Shown here one piece after another: positions 23,861-35,090 of a stretch of 64,000 nt of DNA. The stretch spans positions 8,729,642-8,793,641 of the forward strand of contig NC_064548.1 of NCBI RefSeq assembly GCF_023856365.1. Direction: 5' to 3'. Under the pieces are notes generated by a model, which was not told the origin of the DNA, did not search any database, and saw nothing but the letters and a program-made list of their open reading frames with translations. Positions within the stretch are counted from its first letter, which is position 1. Every line of letters starts with the position of its first letter. A program made the position numbers and the translations under genes. The DNA comes from Brienomyrus brachyistius (Eukaryota; Chordata; Actinopteri; Osteoglossiformes; Mormyridae).

Positions 23861-25297
23861 ACAAGCCATTTCATCAGCATGACTCCAAGCTGGAAGACAC
23901 CAATATGAAAAGGGACCCTCCCATCACTCGATCTCAGCGTGACTCATTTGAGTCGGAGTAGCTTCAGGCTGCCACCTGCATATGGGAAAGAGACACAGGG
24001 GAATTATAACATTAGTAAGTGTCATTGGACTGTCATCCAGGCTGATCCTCCCCACTGCTTAAACTTAATTGCAGGTTGAAATGACCCAACTCCTGATAGA
24101 TTATAACTGTCTATGGTGAGACATCCCTCAATCCTCAAGCATGATCTGGAATCATTTACAGGCATAATCTCCAGTTTACAAAGAAATGTTGCTTGTGCAA
24201 GCACAATTTTCCTTTTTGTATACCAATGTCCTTAGCTGGCAGTGTCTGTGGTGGGTCACCGTGACGGTTTTTGGTTGATTATTCTTGAGAAATCCATCTT
24301 AAATCCCATTAAAGCTCAAGATCACAGAACAGCTCACTTGTAAAGGCTTGTGGCGATAGAGCATCCGAGCGAGATGCTTAATTGAGCAGAACAAGGATAA
24401 ATAATCTGTATGTCAATAGAATCCATTTTGATGTGAAATCCAGGAAATATGCAGGACAAACCCATGCGCAGAAGAGAGGCCTTCAAGACCACCAAAGGTG
24501 ATTCTGTGAGAGCACCGATGGTCAAATGTATGCCAAAATTGCCATAGAACATCTCCTCCTTTATCTCCTTTATGCAAAATCTCCCCCAGGATTGAAACAA
24601 AATGATCTGGAGCACAAAAATCAAAGAGCTGATGCCAATAATAGCTTCAGCTTTTAAAATATGGAATGCTGAGCACAGCTGAAGGAATGATTCATTTATC
24701 TAATGAGCCCAACTGAACACGGTGTCTGATTTGGAATCTGAAGGTCAGGAAACAGGACAGTTTAATGTCCCTGTCAATTGATTTGTTTGCAGAAAGTTCC
24801 ATAGGAGATGCTATCATTAACATACATAAGTCAATTATAAAGGAGAGCTGGGTATTATTAAAATATGTTTAGACAAAGTGTAAAAGAACATTTATTAATT
24901 ATTTACCATTTAAATGGCCACTTTGCAACCTTAGACCTGCCTCTGCACATCTATTAGTTATCTAAGGCTTAAGTGCAGCCACACAATTAAGCTTTCTCAG
25001 GAGATCTTCTTTCTAATTAGAGAGTAATTGCTGAAGGCAATGTTCTGTATCGATTTAAGTCCCTCACTTCACATTTAAATATCAAGCAGGAGGCTTAAGA
25101 TATGCACACTCCGTAGCTTGCCGGTCGAACAATTTCAAACATTCATTTTGCTAAATTATTTCTCTTTAATTTTATGCTTGTAAATAGTCCTTTCATGGTC
25201 ACACTTTAGAATTCTATCATGTAAAATCATACAAATGAGGATTATAAGAATAATAAGGAGGGTGCGGATGTCTCAGATGTAATATCTAATAGTTTCC
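23861..25297. other. Long single-copy block, strong candidate conserved non-coding region
   Basis: 24240-25110 has no repeat signature, balanced composition and many homeodomain/Sox-like words, for example 'gtcaattgatttgtttgc', 'catttattaattattta' and 'tctaattagagagtaattgc'. The texture is that of deeply conserved enhancers in gene deserts. No coding exon was recognised; the 96-codon minus frame near 24334-24624 is not convincing. Confidence 0.4.
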
Positions 25298-25600
25298 GTC
25301 ACAATATACAGGACAAAGGACTCAAGGGCAGAGATTGTGGTGAAACAAAAGGGGTTTTATTGAACTCAATGAACAGAGACTGGAAATAAACAGGATTGCG
25401 AGGGATCAAAATTGGAGGACTGGAACAAGGGAGGGCACAGGAAACAAGAAGGTTTGATGTCAATGAACAGACTGGGGATGATGAGACAAACAGCTCCTTA
25501 AGTACAGGAACTAACAAGGGGCTAACGAGAGGCAGCTGGAAGTGATTTCCACATGGGTGTTAGGAACGAGAGGCAAGACAAAAGGGATAAAATCGTAACA
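25298..25600 (-). mobile_element. Solo LTR, about 303 bp
   Basis: On the minus strand it starts TGTTACGATT (25600) and ends TATTGTGAC (25298), with a CAATAAAACCCC polyadenylation signal about 75 bases from the end. This is the layout of a retrotransposon LTR, and TGTTAC is the same start as the Gypsy LTR at 32796. A related copy is at 37495-37640. No internal region adjoins and no clear target duplication was seen. Confidence 0.6.
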
Positions 25601-25785
25601 GGTGTGGCTCCAAGTAGCATTGGCTTACTGATCAACGAGGACGAGATGGGATGTAGGGGCCTCGCGAATATGGTTGCCTATTCATTGATGGACCAATAAG
25701 CCAGCACCAAGGAGCTGAACTTGAAGCGAGTGCCTAAAGGGGGACATTGGAGAGAGACAAGGAGGGGTGTAACATGAGAGCATTT
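25601..25785. other. Short non-coding spacer between LTR and LINE
   Basis: 'caggtgtggctccaagtag' to 'gggggacattggagagagac' is purine-rich and may belong to the same LTR element's internal end. No coding content was seen. Confidence 0.3.
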
Positions 25786-26175
25786 AGGCTAAAATACTAA
25801 GCGTGCTGCCACATTTTGAATTATTTGCATGGGTCTGGTAGCATAAGCTGGTAAATTTGTCAGTAGAAAGTTGAGTAGTCAAGTCACTAGGTATAACAAG
25901 TGCCTGAACTAGAAGTGGAGCTGCATAGTGAGACATAAAAAGCCTGGTCTTCCTGATGCTATACAAGGTGAACCTACAAGATCAGGAGAGCACTGTTGTA
26001 CGCTCAGCAAATGGCAGCTGGTCATCTATCATCACCCCTAAGTTCCTAGCAAACCTTGATGGTGACAGTGTGGATGATCCAATCTGAACAATGATGTCAA
26101 GATGGATGGTAGGGCTGGCAGGGAAGACAAGAAGCTTGGGGAGCTTAAGCTGGAGGTAATGGTCTCTCATTCACG
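25786..26175 (-). pseudogene. LINE reverse transcriptase C-terminal fragment
   Basis: Two minus-strand frames carry consecutive parts of a LINE protein downstream of the catalytic domain: LLVFPASPTIH, then SRFARNLGVMIDDQLPF (25982-26170), then IRKTRLFMSHYAAPLLVQAL (25784-25966). The NLGVMIDDQL phrase is the hallmark of fish L2/CR1-like elements, and NLGVKMDSQL appears at the same place in the L2 copy at 54812-56114. The frame is broken between the two parts and the catalytic YADD region is absent, so it is a dead fragment. Confidence 0.75.
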
Positions 26176-27124
26176 TTGCTATGTCAAGCAGGCATGCAGT
26201 GACTCAAGTACAGACATCAAGAGAGAAATTACATATATCTGGATTTTCATTGCAATAACAGAGAGGCACCCCTGATATTACATACAGTACCTGAGATGAC
26301 TTATTTGATGACTAGAGTGGAAATTAGTCTAAAAAAAAATCAGTGGTTGGTACCAAAACAAATGATGACAAACTTGGCATCAACAGAAATAGCTATGGAA
26401 GGGCCAAAATGCATAACCTCAACATCACTATATGATGAAGCACACCAGATTTTTAGACATGACATTGAACCAAATTTCTACTTAATTTTGAAGTGGAAAA
26501 TTTTAAAGCAAGTTGTTAAAGTGAATTTATTACATAAATCTGATTCCTGATGAGTGTGGGTATCCTCTTGTGACTGGCATTTCCAGGTGTGTCCAGCTTA
26601 TGCGAAACGAAGAAATATTGCAGAGACTATTCAAGTAACAAGTAAACAATCTTCAGATATTATTTCACAGAAATACACACCATCTTATGAAAAACACATT
26701 ATTGACTTCAGTAGAGTGATGTCTTACATGCATGTTCCTCCACCCCTCATCCAGCCACTTTTCCATAATGGGGTTGTGTGGTAAATGATTGCACACCTAC
26801 TAATTTACATAAAACACATACAGTAGGCTCATTTATTATACATATTCAGACAATAAACCAAATGATATATATTCTGTTGCAACCTTTGCCACACTTTTCT
26901 ATCAGATTCATTTGAATAAAAATTTAAGCTCTTTAGTATTTTATTTTCCCTCAAGGCACACAGGGCTATGGACTTTGCAGAAGAGTTATACATTTATAAA
27001 TGGCTGGAATGGGTGGCAGCAGAGATTCAAGGCTATCATTAACTTATACTCCCGGGACAAAGAAAAAGTTTCGGAACAGCATGACATTCAAAAGGAAGCT
27101 ATGCATTTCTCAGATAGGATTGTT
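26176..27124. other. AT-rich single-copy DNA with unrecognised frames
   Basis: Open frames at 26296-26550 and 26554-26784 on the plus strand have no recognised domain. 'tggcatttccag' before 26588 resembles a splice acceptor but no partner exon was found. Confidence 0.3.
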
Positions 27125-27405
27125 TAGCTTTCCCCACAATGTGATAAAAACCTGTTATTTTTGACATTGTGGGGACCACATTTTACAACACAATTTTTAT
27201 AAAAATCTGTCACTGCAATCAAGAAATTAGATGTCTAAAGTCTTGTATTTTGTTTGGTTACTTATGGTTAAGGTTAGGGTTGGGTATGGGTTAGGGTTGT
27301 CATTGTTTGGATTGGGGGTTTTAAGTGTAGTAGTGAATGGATGGTCCCCACAATAATATGAATTCAAATGTGTGTGTATCTGTCTGTGTGTTTGTGTGTA
27401 TTTAT
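27125..27405 (-). repeat. GGGGAC repeat, copy B, with GT tail
   Basis: This is the reverse complement of copy A: 'ttgtggggaccacatttta', 'ctgtcactgcaatcaag', 'tcttgtattttgtttggtta', 'cttatggttaaggttaggg', 'gaatggatggtccccac', then a GT-rich tract at 27370-27401. The GGTTAGGG phrases are part of this element and not telomere repeats. Confidence 0.7.
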
Positions 27406-27429
27406 GGTGAATCAGCTGAATATCCTTTT

Positions 27430-27955
27430 GGACCTACAGGCAGAGGTGGGGACTCAAGGCAGTGACTTGCACCTCAATTCGATTCACAAATGTGATGATG
27501 TGTGACTGAACTCAGCAAAACAGATTAAAAGACTTGGGCTCGACTTGAACTTAAGGGCAGATGACTCAAGACTTGGACCTCACTTGATTTGAGGTTATAG
27601 TCCCCCTCTGGATACCATAACATATACATTTTCAATTTCACTGTATATTAATTCTCTGCTGTCCGCATTTTCAATTGGCTGAATGCAAGGTCTCCTGAGA
27701 TTTTTGGAAATATGCATCACTCCCTGCACAATGATATAAAAACTGTGTGAGGACAATCATGACTGCATGAGGACAACTAACCTATCTCTGCCCAAGAAGG
27801 ACTTAACCTAATAACATACTGTGGTGGGTTTTTGCTGAAGCAAGTTTTAATCACCCAAGGTTGAAACCTGAGACTTGACTCTGACTTGCAATATTTTGAC
27901 TCGAGACTTTACTTGGACTCACCAAGAAATTACCTGTTCTCATCACCCTGGCAGG
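27430..27955. repeat. CAAGTC/GACTTG-rich dispersed repeat
   Basis: Two blocks, 27435-27620 and 27838-27955, are dense in 'gacttg', 'actcaag' and 'gactcgagac' words, with a 220-base AT-rich interval between them. This kind of 'acttgg/aagtc' repeat recurs in fish genomes, often starting 'agaggtggggactcaa' as here. It is non-coding; the class is not known to me. Confidence 0.55.
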
Positions 27956-28589
27956 TACCTCACAATTAGTACCAGATTAAACTCCAAGTGATCGCTAACT
28001 TAATATCCAACTAAATACTACGCAATTAAGAGTTGAAACAGAGAAATAAAGCATGCCATTTTTTACCAGAGGAAGACCAGGGTTCCGCACACCGAAAGTA
28101 TAAGGGCATTTTGAGGTAGAAGCAAAAAGTAAACTGAATATTCCTCCGAGAATATCGGGAACCTTGTTATGCATTATTCAATGTTATTCTGTGGCGCAGG
28201 GTATTGAGTTGGCTGATAAAACTTGGCTAGATGCACTCTGTTGTACATAGTGTAGTTAATACAAACTATTCAAGCAGCTTCATAAGCTATTTAATCTTAC
28301 GTCAGCATGAGCAATGCAGCACTGTTTTTAAACTAGATATTTAAGCAGTTTCAACAAGTAAACCAGTTCATAGCTAATGCTCAAAAAATAGTGTTCGGCT
28401 GCATAGCAAAAAAGTATCAAAAAATGAATGTATATCACATTATGAAAGATGTTTATTGCAGCTGTTTTCTTGAAATTGAATGTATCTACATTGTACATAA
28501 CATTGTAATTTAACAGACATAAGTTTACATAGCTTGAATGGATCTTTGCATGGCTATAGCTTGATGTAGGTTGATTTTCAATAGCAAGA
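27956..28589. other. AT-rich single-copy DNA, nothing recognised
   Basis: No exon, RNA gene or repeat was recognised. Confidence 0.4.
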
Positions 28590-28945
28590 GCACAAAGACC
28601 ATACTTCTGGTCTTGGCAAGACCGGTCTAACTAACTTGTCTCTCAAAAATGAACTTGGAGCGCAATTGGATTGGTCTTGTTTGGCGAGGATGCAGCCAGT
28701 GTATCCTTGATATTTGGGGCGGGACAACATTGACATCTGGGGATTTTTACCATCCTCTCTACTTCTGTTCTTGAGTATTGGAACAGGCCTTTGGCAATGG
28801 AAGATGATGTAAAATAGATACATAACAGAGTTGTAGTTCCCGAGATCCGGTCTTGGTCTCGATCTGATCTCAGCCTTGTCTTAGTCTTGCCCCCATTTTG
28901 TCTTGATCTTGTCTTGGTCTTGGCCATAAGTCTTGATATATTACA
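28590..28945. repeat. CTTGGTCT-rich dispersed repeat, copy 1
   Basis: The core at 28831-28945 is built from 'cttggtctcgatctg', 'gtcttgatcttgtcttgg' and similar words; an outer copy of 'ggtcttggcaagaccgg' is at 28609-28625. The same vocabulary returns at 30709-30832. Frames on the minus strand here are by-products. Confidence 0.6.
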
Positions 28946-29487
28946 AAACATATTATCTGAATCAATATGCAAGCATCCTTCTTTCCCCTTACTAAGCGGA
29001 AGTAAATTTAACTCCTGTAGTAGAGCTATTTAAAGTGCACTACATCTCCCAGCTGCCCCGGCAGTATAATGTTACTGAACAGCTTCAGAGGGCGCAGAGG
29101 CTGCTGGGAAGAGATATTGACCAAGCGGGCCCTTTAAAAATGAGTGTGAAAGATGCTGGGAAAATCGCAATCGTCCGCCCGTTTGTTCATAGGTCTCTTA
29201 CTCTCAATTGGATTACAACTCGACCAACTTGGGTTACAGTTTCCAGCTGGATGTATGTGCTGTCCTGTGCCTCCTTGAGTTCATCTTAAGGGGATACGTC
29301 TTCATCTGGGGAGTGCTCCCAATCAGGGCCATAGCCAGATATGTGGTCATAGAGGTCCAAACCTTTTTTTAATAGTTAAAAATAAAATTTGAAGTTAAAT
29401 ATTCACCTGAAAAATAATAGCAGTTGAAAGTGTCTGTGGGCCAAGTGCCTTCTCAATTCAGTTCAAATGTGTTATTAATAGTATCTG
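28946..29487. other. GC-richer patch with a ZNF143-like motif, then plain DNA
   Basis: 29036-29290 is GC-richer than its flanks. It starts with 'actacatctcccagctgc' (29039-29056), close to the ZNF143/SBS promoter motif, and has a partly inverted 'gctgctgggaagagat' 45 bases later. It could be promoter-derived or belong to a repeat; an 84-codon frame across it is not recognised. Confidence 0.25.
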
Positions 29488-29514
29488 CTGTGTGTTTGTG
29501 TGTGTGTGTGTGCA

Positions 29515-29578
<64 letters not shown>
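29488..29578. repeat. Compound (GT)n(GA)n microsatellite
   Basis: About 22 GT units with small breaks pass directly into about 22 GA units. Confidence 0.97.
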
Positions 29579-29580
<2 letters not shown>

Positions 29581-30708
29581 TATCAGTATCAGCACGATAG
29601 AGGATGTGTGACTCGGGAACCGCACGTGCACAGTTCACTGAAACCAGTGTGAAATCACGTTGTGTGCGTGTGATTATGCAGCATTGTGAGGGCGGGTGGA
29701 AAAGACAAAATGATCATTATCTGTAAAAAATGTTCCAAAACTGCAACCTGCTATAGCGTCTGGAGTAAAGATAATTGTATGAAACATGTTGAATAGCTAG
29801 GGTAGGTGTAGGCTAGGCTACTCTGGCCATGTTAAAGGCTGGGTTTCTTTTGTATTACATCTAATGGGCTAGATTAGGCTAACTAACGTTTCACATGACA
29901 TCATTAATAAAAATAATAATACACCGCCTTTGAAGGGGACGGTATCAGTAATAGTGTCCATAGAAGCACTTCAAAGCCAAATTTGGATATCAAAACAAGT
30001 GTTTGATGTTGGCTTGTAATGGTGTGTTGATATCAGGCATTTCTCTTTCATTTTATCCTTATATACTTAAATTATATGCTTCATCTCCATAATATTTTAC
30101 TGTTCTGCAATGTTCTTATGACATAGACCTAAATTGATTCAGTAAAGCATAGCCATATAATAGCTAAGTTACCGTAACCTAAACTATCAACTAATTGCTA
30201 TGAACTCTCATTTACCACTGCTTATCCCCTAGAAGACAAGCCTCCTGTATGTAACGTGTAATTGACGAGACCCTCTCCCCCAATCCCCTTACTCCCGGGT
30301 CCTGGACCTGACTATTTCTCAAACCCTGGCTACGACTCTGCTCCCAGTCACCTCATGTTGCATCAGGAACCGGTACCTTCCTTTCGGAGAGCTGTTCACC
30401 AGGTATTTCCTTCACTCATCCATCATCAGCTGCCCCTCTTATACTGGACTATTTTGGACACTGTTGGCAGTGTTTATTGTTTAGGGTTGATTGTAGTTTA
30501 CTATCGCTGTCAGGGAGATGAGGGAGGGCTTTGTGTGCATGATTTTATTATATTGTGTTTTTTTTATACATCTGCATTATTGTTTAGAATATTTAAATAA
30601 TAAAGGTTTTCAATAACAGCATCTTTTGGAATTACATAAATGAAAACATAGCCCCAATATGTGGACACTTTACAAAAAAAAATTCTAAATTCTGATTGTG
30701 AATTTTCA
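29579..30708. other. Single-copy DNA, nothing firmly recognised
   Basis: 30260-30480 is C-rich and ends about 120 bases later in 'taaataataaaggttttcaa', which resembles a polyadenylation region. Whether this is a retroposed transcript or chance is not clear. Confidence 0.3.
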
Positions 30709-30832
30709 AGTCTTGGTCTTGTTTTGATCTTGAATAATAGTCTTGATCTTGTCTTGGTCTTGACTTCATCTTGGGTTGGATGAGTCGATCTTGTCGATCT
30801 CGAAATAGATGGTCTTGAACACATCACTGGTA
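30709..30832. repeat. CTTGGTCT-rich dispersed repeat, copy 2
   Basis: 'aagtcttggtcttgttttg', 'agtcttgatcttgtcttgg', 'gatcttgtcgatctcgaaat' and 'ggtcttgaacacatcactgg' match the vocabulary of 28831-28945. Together the two may be the ends of one larger element spanning about 2 kb. Confidence 0.55.
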
Positions 30833-31689
30833 CATAACAACACAAGTATGGCCAAATACGCATATTGAGAAACACCCATACTTATCACACTCTCTGTAAG
30901 ATGGCCAAGTGACTAGACTTATTTATCATGTGATAATTACTCTATCTACATCTGGACATAGTTTAACATTATCTTTCAGAAAATGCATCACTCTTTCCAA
31001 ATTGTGGTACAGTAATATTCTTAAACTGAAGCAAAAAACACAAATTTGTTTGGGATGAATATTCACTTTCCTCTTCTGTTTACTCTAATGCCAGTAAAAA
31101 TAACAGCAAGTAAGGCAGTATTTTCTTTTTTCTTGAAAAATATCACGATTTTGATACTTTCATATTGGCTTAACACTGTGATTTATTTCATGAAAATGTT
31201 GAATCCATAAACCTAAAGTAACTTTGAAGATGCATATGAATCCGATGACAAAAAGACAGGAGAGAAATAGATATGTTGCTACAATGTGGGAGTGAGATTG
31301 TTAAGGTCAGCACTTCGTCATAATTTAGTCAGAGAAAACGCTTCCTTTCACTACATGGTGGAAAATTCTCATCCAACTTCTACCACCATTCTGCAATGAT
31401 GAATGTGTAAAGACAAAACGGGAGTGATAAGCAAAATTATAGTCTGAAAATGTTCTGAAGTCATAAATATATAAAATATTTTACAAATATTACTCATATT
31501 AAATTATAATAAGCTTCTATAATATGCTCATTGTGACAGTGTGTGAATGTTTTCAAAGATGAATATACCCAAAGTAGAACTCCACAGGGGTATGTGCTGG
31601 GCTAAACTCAGCTTTGACCAGCATATAAAGGACATTCAATATAGGAGCCATCCACTCTCCAACCAATCCTGCTGTACTATTTCAAACCG
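30833..31689. other. AT-rich single-copy DNA, nothing recognised
   Basis: No exon, RNA gene or repeat was recognised. Confidence 0.4.
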
Positions 31690-32680
31690 TGCCAAACTTA
31701 CCACGTAACCAACACTGTGTTATGACGCCTACCCTCTTCCATGCATGGAAGATTGTGTTGATCGCATCGGTTCTGCAGAATATGTTACAAAATTAGATTT
31801 TCCGAAGGACTATTGCCAAGTTTCTCTAACCCCTCGTGCATTCATGATTTCCGCGTTTGCTGCCCCCCACGTATTCCTACAATATACCATTATGCCTTTC
31901 GGGTTGAGTAACGCCCCGGCCACCGTCCAGCTTTTAATGCATCAAGTGCTTGGGGACGTACAAAATTGTGAGGCGTTCTTGGATGACGTGGTGATCCACT
32001 CGGATTCGTGGGAGCAGCAGGCGTTTTCATTTGAGCAGGTGTTTATCTGGCTGCAAAAGGCTTTGCTGGTTCTTAACCTAGAAAAATGTGAATTTGAAAA
32101 AGGTATGGTTAGTTACTTCAGAAAAGTAGTGCGTCATGGGATGGTAAAGCCTTTGGATGCAAAACTCCCGGAGATTGGTTCAGTTCCTTCGCTGCAGACG
32201 CCCCGAGAACCAAACCATTTCCTCGGAATGGCCAGTTATTACCAATGCTTCTGTCGGAATTTCTCGGATGTGGTCACACCCCTTACGCAGCTGCTTCGCA
32301 GAAATATAAAATTCCTTTGGTCCCCCGCGTGCCAGGCCACCTTTCATGCTGTAAAGCTATTGCTTAGTAGCTACAGGAGGACTGCCACGGTCTCAATCAC
32401 CCTGTATGTTATTTCACCAAAAAGTTTGTGAAACACCAGCTAACTTATGGCGCCATTAGCCCTCTTATTGGTCCTACAACACTTCGAAGTGTATGTCGAA
32501 GATAGTGCTCCACCCGTGGTTGTGTACACTGACCATAACCCCGTGGTATTTTTAGACCGCATGTGTAATACCAACCAGCATCTCATGCGCTGGGCTATGA
32601 TCTTCCAAGCCTTTATTTTGGAAATAAGGCATAAGAAAGGTGTTGCTAGCCTGGTGGCTGATGTTCTCTTCCGAGCTTGA
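31690..32680 (+). pseudogene. pol: Broken Ty3/Gypsy pol: reverse transcriptase and RNase H
   Basis: A long frame at 31745-32431 carries a Gypsy-type reverse transcriptase: KLDF near residue 16 (first catalytic Asp), then PFGLSNAPAT (about 51-60), then the active-site FLDD at about 78-81, and a FLGMASYY connection segment further on. The frame is open for a few codons upstream of the ATG, so the true 5' part is lost near 31690. A TGA stops it at 32429-32431. The next recognisable segment (32447-32680) is in the same nominal frame and holds RNase H features, including VYTDHNP and a final 'ADVLF' phrase. Between them, roughly 32395-32450 makes sense only in another frame, so there are two compensating small shifts. 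Protease, gag and integrase are absent. In life the protein would copy the element's RNA into DNA in cytoplasmic particles; this copy is dead. Confidence 0.9.
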
Positions 32681-32795
32681 CCGCCTTTCTGTATGTTATT
32701 TTTGGAGACTCCTTTTCTTTGGTGAATTGTTTTTTTTTGGTACTAAGTGGATGTGATTGTGAACACCTGCCTGGGTTCACTCTTGTGTGGGGGGG
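32681..32795 (+). mobile_element. Gypsy internal 3' remnant with polypurine-like tract
   Basis: Only about 115 bases separate the RNase H end from the LTR, where an intact element would have the integrase. It ends in 'gtgtgggggggtg', a G-rich tract directly before TGTTAC that would serve as the plus-strand primer. The integrase region has been deleted. Confidence 0.6.
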
Positions 32796-33609
32796 TGTTA
32801 CATGCCGTAAGATTTGGGGGGGGTTGTCCTGTAGGTTCTCCGGACGTCTTGCTCGATTGCCGTTCGTCAGCCGTCCCTTTGACTCCGCCTCCCGGACTTG
32901 AACACGCCTCCCTCCCGCCTCCGATGCGGCACTCGTCACTTCCGGCTCCTGCACAGAAGAGGCCCGCAGTTCGAAACCTCGAGCGCTTTTGCTCGTTGTG
33001 TTTGGTTGGTTGGCTTGTTGTATGGTATTTGACTTCTAGTGTACAGACTGTATGACGGTTCTAATTTATTGGTTTCTGATTTCTTGCTCTGCCCCTTTGT
33101 ACTTTCGCTTTGATTCTAATTACTCTCTGCTATGTTCGATCCCTTTCCTGACTTCTGACTGTCCTTTTGCTCGCACCTCTCGGACACTATTTTGTGTGTG
33201 TTTGCTTTGTGTTGTTTGTACGTACCTGTGCGTAAGGAGTGACTGCTTTTTTGTTTCTGCAAACGCGTGTGATTTATCTGTTGTTTGGTTAGGAAGACAG
33301 GGATTAGTGTTGTTGTTTCGTTTCACCTGTTTCTTTGCACTTAGGGATAGATCAGATTGGGACGTGTTTGTTAGTGATTTTTGCTTATTGCTTTGGCCTT
33401 GGTCACTCCTGAAGTCTGTTGCACCTGGTGTTTGTACCATGTCTGTGAATAAACATAAAATAAACTATAAAAAAAGATCCCTGTGTTTCCCGTGTCCCTT
33501 TTCCCATTCCCTGGTTGTCTCGTCCTCTCTTTTGTTTTCTCTCTCTCCTTCACTCTCGCTTTCCCTTTCCATTCTGCTGATCCTTACCCCTAGACTAAGG
33601 ATCGTAACA
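32796..33609 (+). mobile_element. Gypsy 3' LTR, 814 bp
   Basis: It begins TGTTAC and ends GTAACA, a perfect 6-base inverted repeat with the canonical TG..CA ends. A polyadenylation signal AATAAA is at about 33448-33453. The 3' part is C/T-rich. A 237-codon plus-strand frame (33052-33765) and several minus-strand frames cross it and are by-products of its composition. No 5' LTR was found within the window upstream of the pol fragment. Confidence 0.8.
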
Positions 33610-34221
33610 ACTGCAACTAAGATAATCTTGCTTCCCACACCCAGCCTCTCACAGCTTAACTGTGGTGCCATCAAACTCATTGCATTTACAATGCAGAGCA
33701 AAACATGCGTCCATTCAACTGCAGTTTCACTATACTGCCCTCTGTGCACAGGTGCAGACCCATGAGGAGCAGGAGTGTCTCCATAGGTGCAGCAGCCCTA
33801 AACAGGAGGACTTGCAGACGGAACCAGGAATCTTGCTTCTTCTCAAGGTTTTTTCTTGACTTCCATCACCTGCTGTCTATATTGTATCCTGAACTGCCAT
33901 TGTATGATAATGGAGTTTGTGCTATACTCTCTGTTGTGTAATGACTGGAGTTAAATGTGATGTTGATTATTTTAGAATGCACATTGCTGTAGAAAATAAT
34001 TTCCCCAATGGGAAGAGTAAAGTCTATCTAACTGAAAGCAACATAGCTCCATTTACTTAAGCTGAATATTATCATGATGTTGTTCATACTGTGCAGATCA
34101 ATCTCAAAGGCAAGAAGTATAGTATTGGCATATTATATTTCTCTGTACTTTAATAATTACACAACTAAGACTGCATATATACAGTGAATAGCAGTGAAAT
34201 ATATCTGCCCATAGCTCAGTC
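33610..34221. other. Non-coding; decayed retroposon tail at 33990-34033
   Basis: 'aatttccccaatgggaag' followed by 'agtaaagtctatctaac' (33990-34033) is the plus-orientation form of the tail seen reversed at 1631. 'tctcaaggttttttcttgac' (33841-33860) may belong to the same or another decayed LINE end. The rest is unassigned. Confidence 0.45.
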
Positions 34222-34234
34222 GATCGATAGATAA

Positions 34235-34277
<43 letters not shown>

Positions 34278-34291
34278 CTGTAGATAGATAA
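34222..34291. repeat. (GATA)n microsatellite
   Basis: About 14 GATA units with one AAAT break and a terminal interruption ('ctgta'). Confidence 0.95.
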
Positions 34292-35090
34292 TAAAAGGGC
34301 TAACTTCCCTTTCCCAAATTACTGGATGCATATATGTTTTGCGTATGTCAGAATGTCTGGCGATGCCTGACTCACTACAGTATTAAAAAGGGAATCTAGT
34401 CCAATCAGGATTATCTCTCGTCTGTGATTGCCTATTACACTCAATTTCCCCCTGCACTTCTGAAGTCCGCGCCTGCCTCTATCCCGCTCATGTTTTTGTC
34501 AAACTTCCCTCAAAATATCTCTTTGCGGGTTTTATAAAGGATCAGATATGTGTGTATAATGGTCCCGCAGCCGAACCCTAATCTGCTAAGAAAATATTGC
34601 AAGCAATTGAGAAACTAAGACTTTAAGAAACCGCTGAGGAATGTTGACCATGATGGCATCTTTCTTGGTTCACAAAATAGAAATAGGGGTACGATTCGAA
34701 ATATCAACTGCTCTGAATGACGCACAGGCACACAGACTCATTCTGCCATCCCAGACTGGCTGAATGGAGGATTGGCATACCAGCTGCACTGTGTCCTAAT
34801 TGGCTATTCTTATCTCTAAGCTCCTGAAAACAAACAAACAGACAGACTGAAAAGTGAGTAAAATGAACTTATTTAACCATTTAAAATGGGCCTGGTGTGC
34901 ATGTGCATGCATCCTCCTCCGGCTAACATTTATAAAATAAGCAGAGACCCATCCCTCTGTAATTTTGATTCTCTGAAAAACTTCATATTTAAATAGTAAA
35001 TAAATGCCCTGCTAATCAGTCCAATACCTCGCAAAAATCAGTATGTTATCAACAGATAACAAGGGTAGAGAATATCTGGGGTTCTTCTTT
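34292..35090. other. Single-copy DNA, possibly conserved
   Basis: 34700-34830 has balanced composition with 'gtcctaattggctattc'. No exon or repeat was recognised. Confidence 0.3.

Noticed and set aside
27270..27310. Interstitial telomere repeats (GGTTAGGG words)
   Set aside because: They fall at a fixed place inside the GGGGAC repeat; the matching 'ccctaaccttaacc' phrase is in copy D at the same position.
25298..33609. 25298-25600 and 32796-33609 as the two LTRs of one element
   Set aside because: Lengths (303 and 814 bp), orientation (minus and plus) and sequence differ; only the short TGTTAC end is shared.
33052..33765. 237-codon plus-strand frame
   Set aside because: It lies almost wholly inside the Gypsy LTR (32796-33609), is Cys/Leu/Ser-rich from a T-rich strand, has no domain, and runs past the LTR end.
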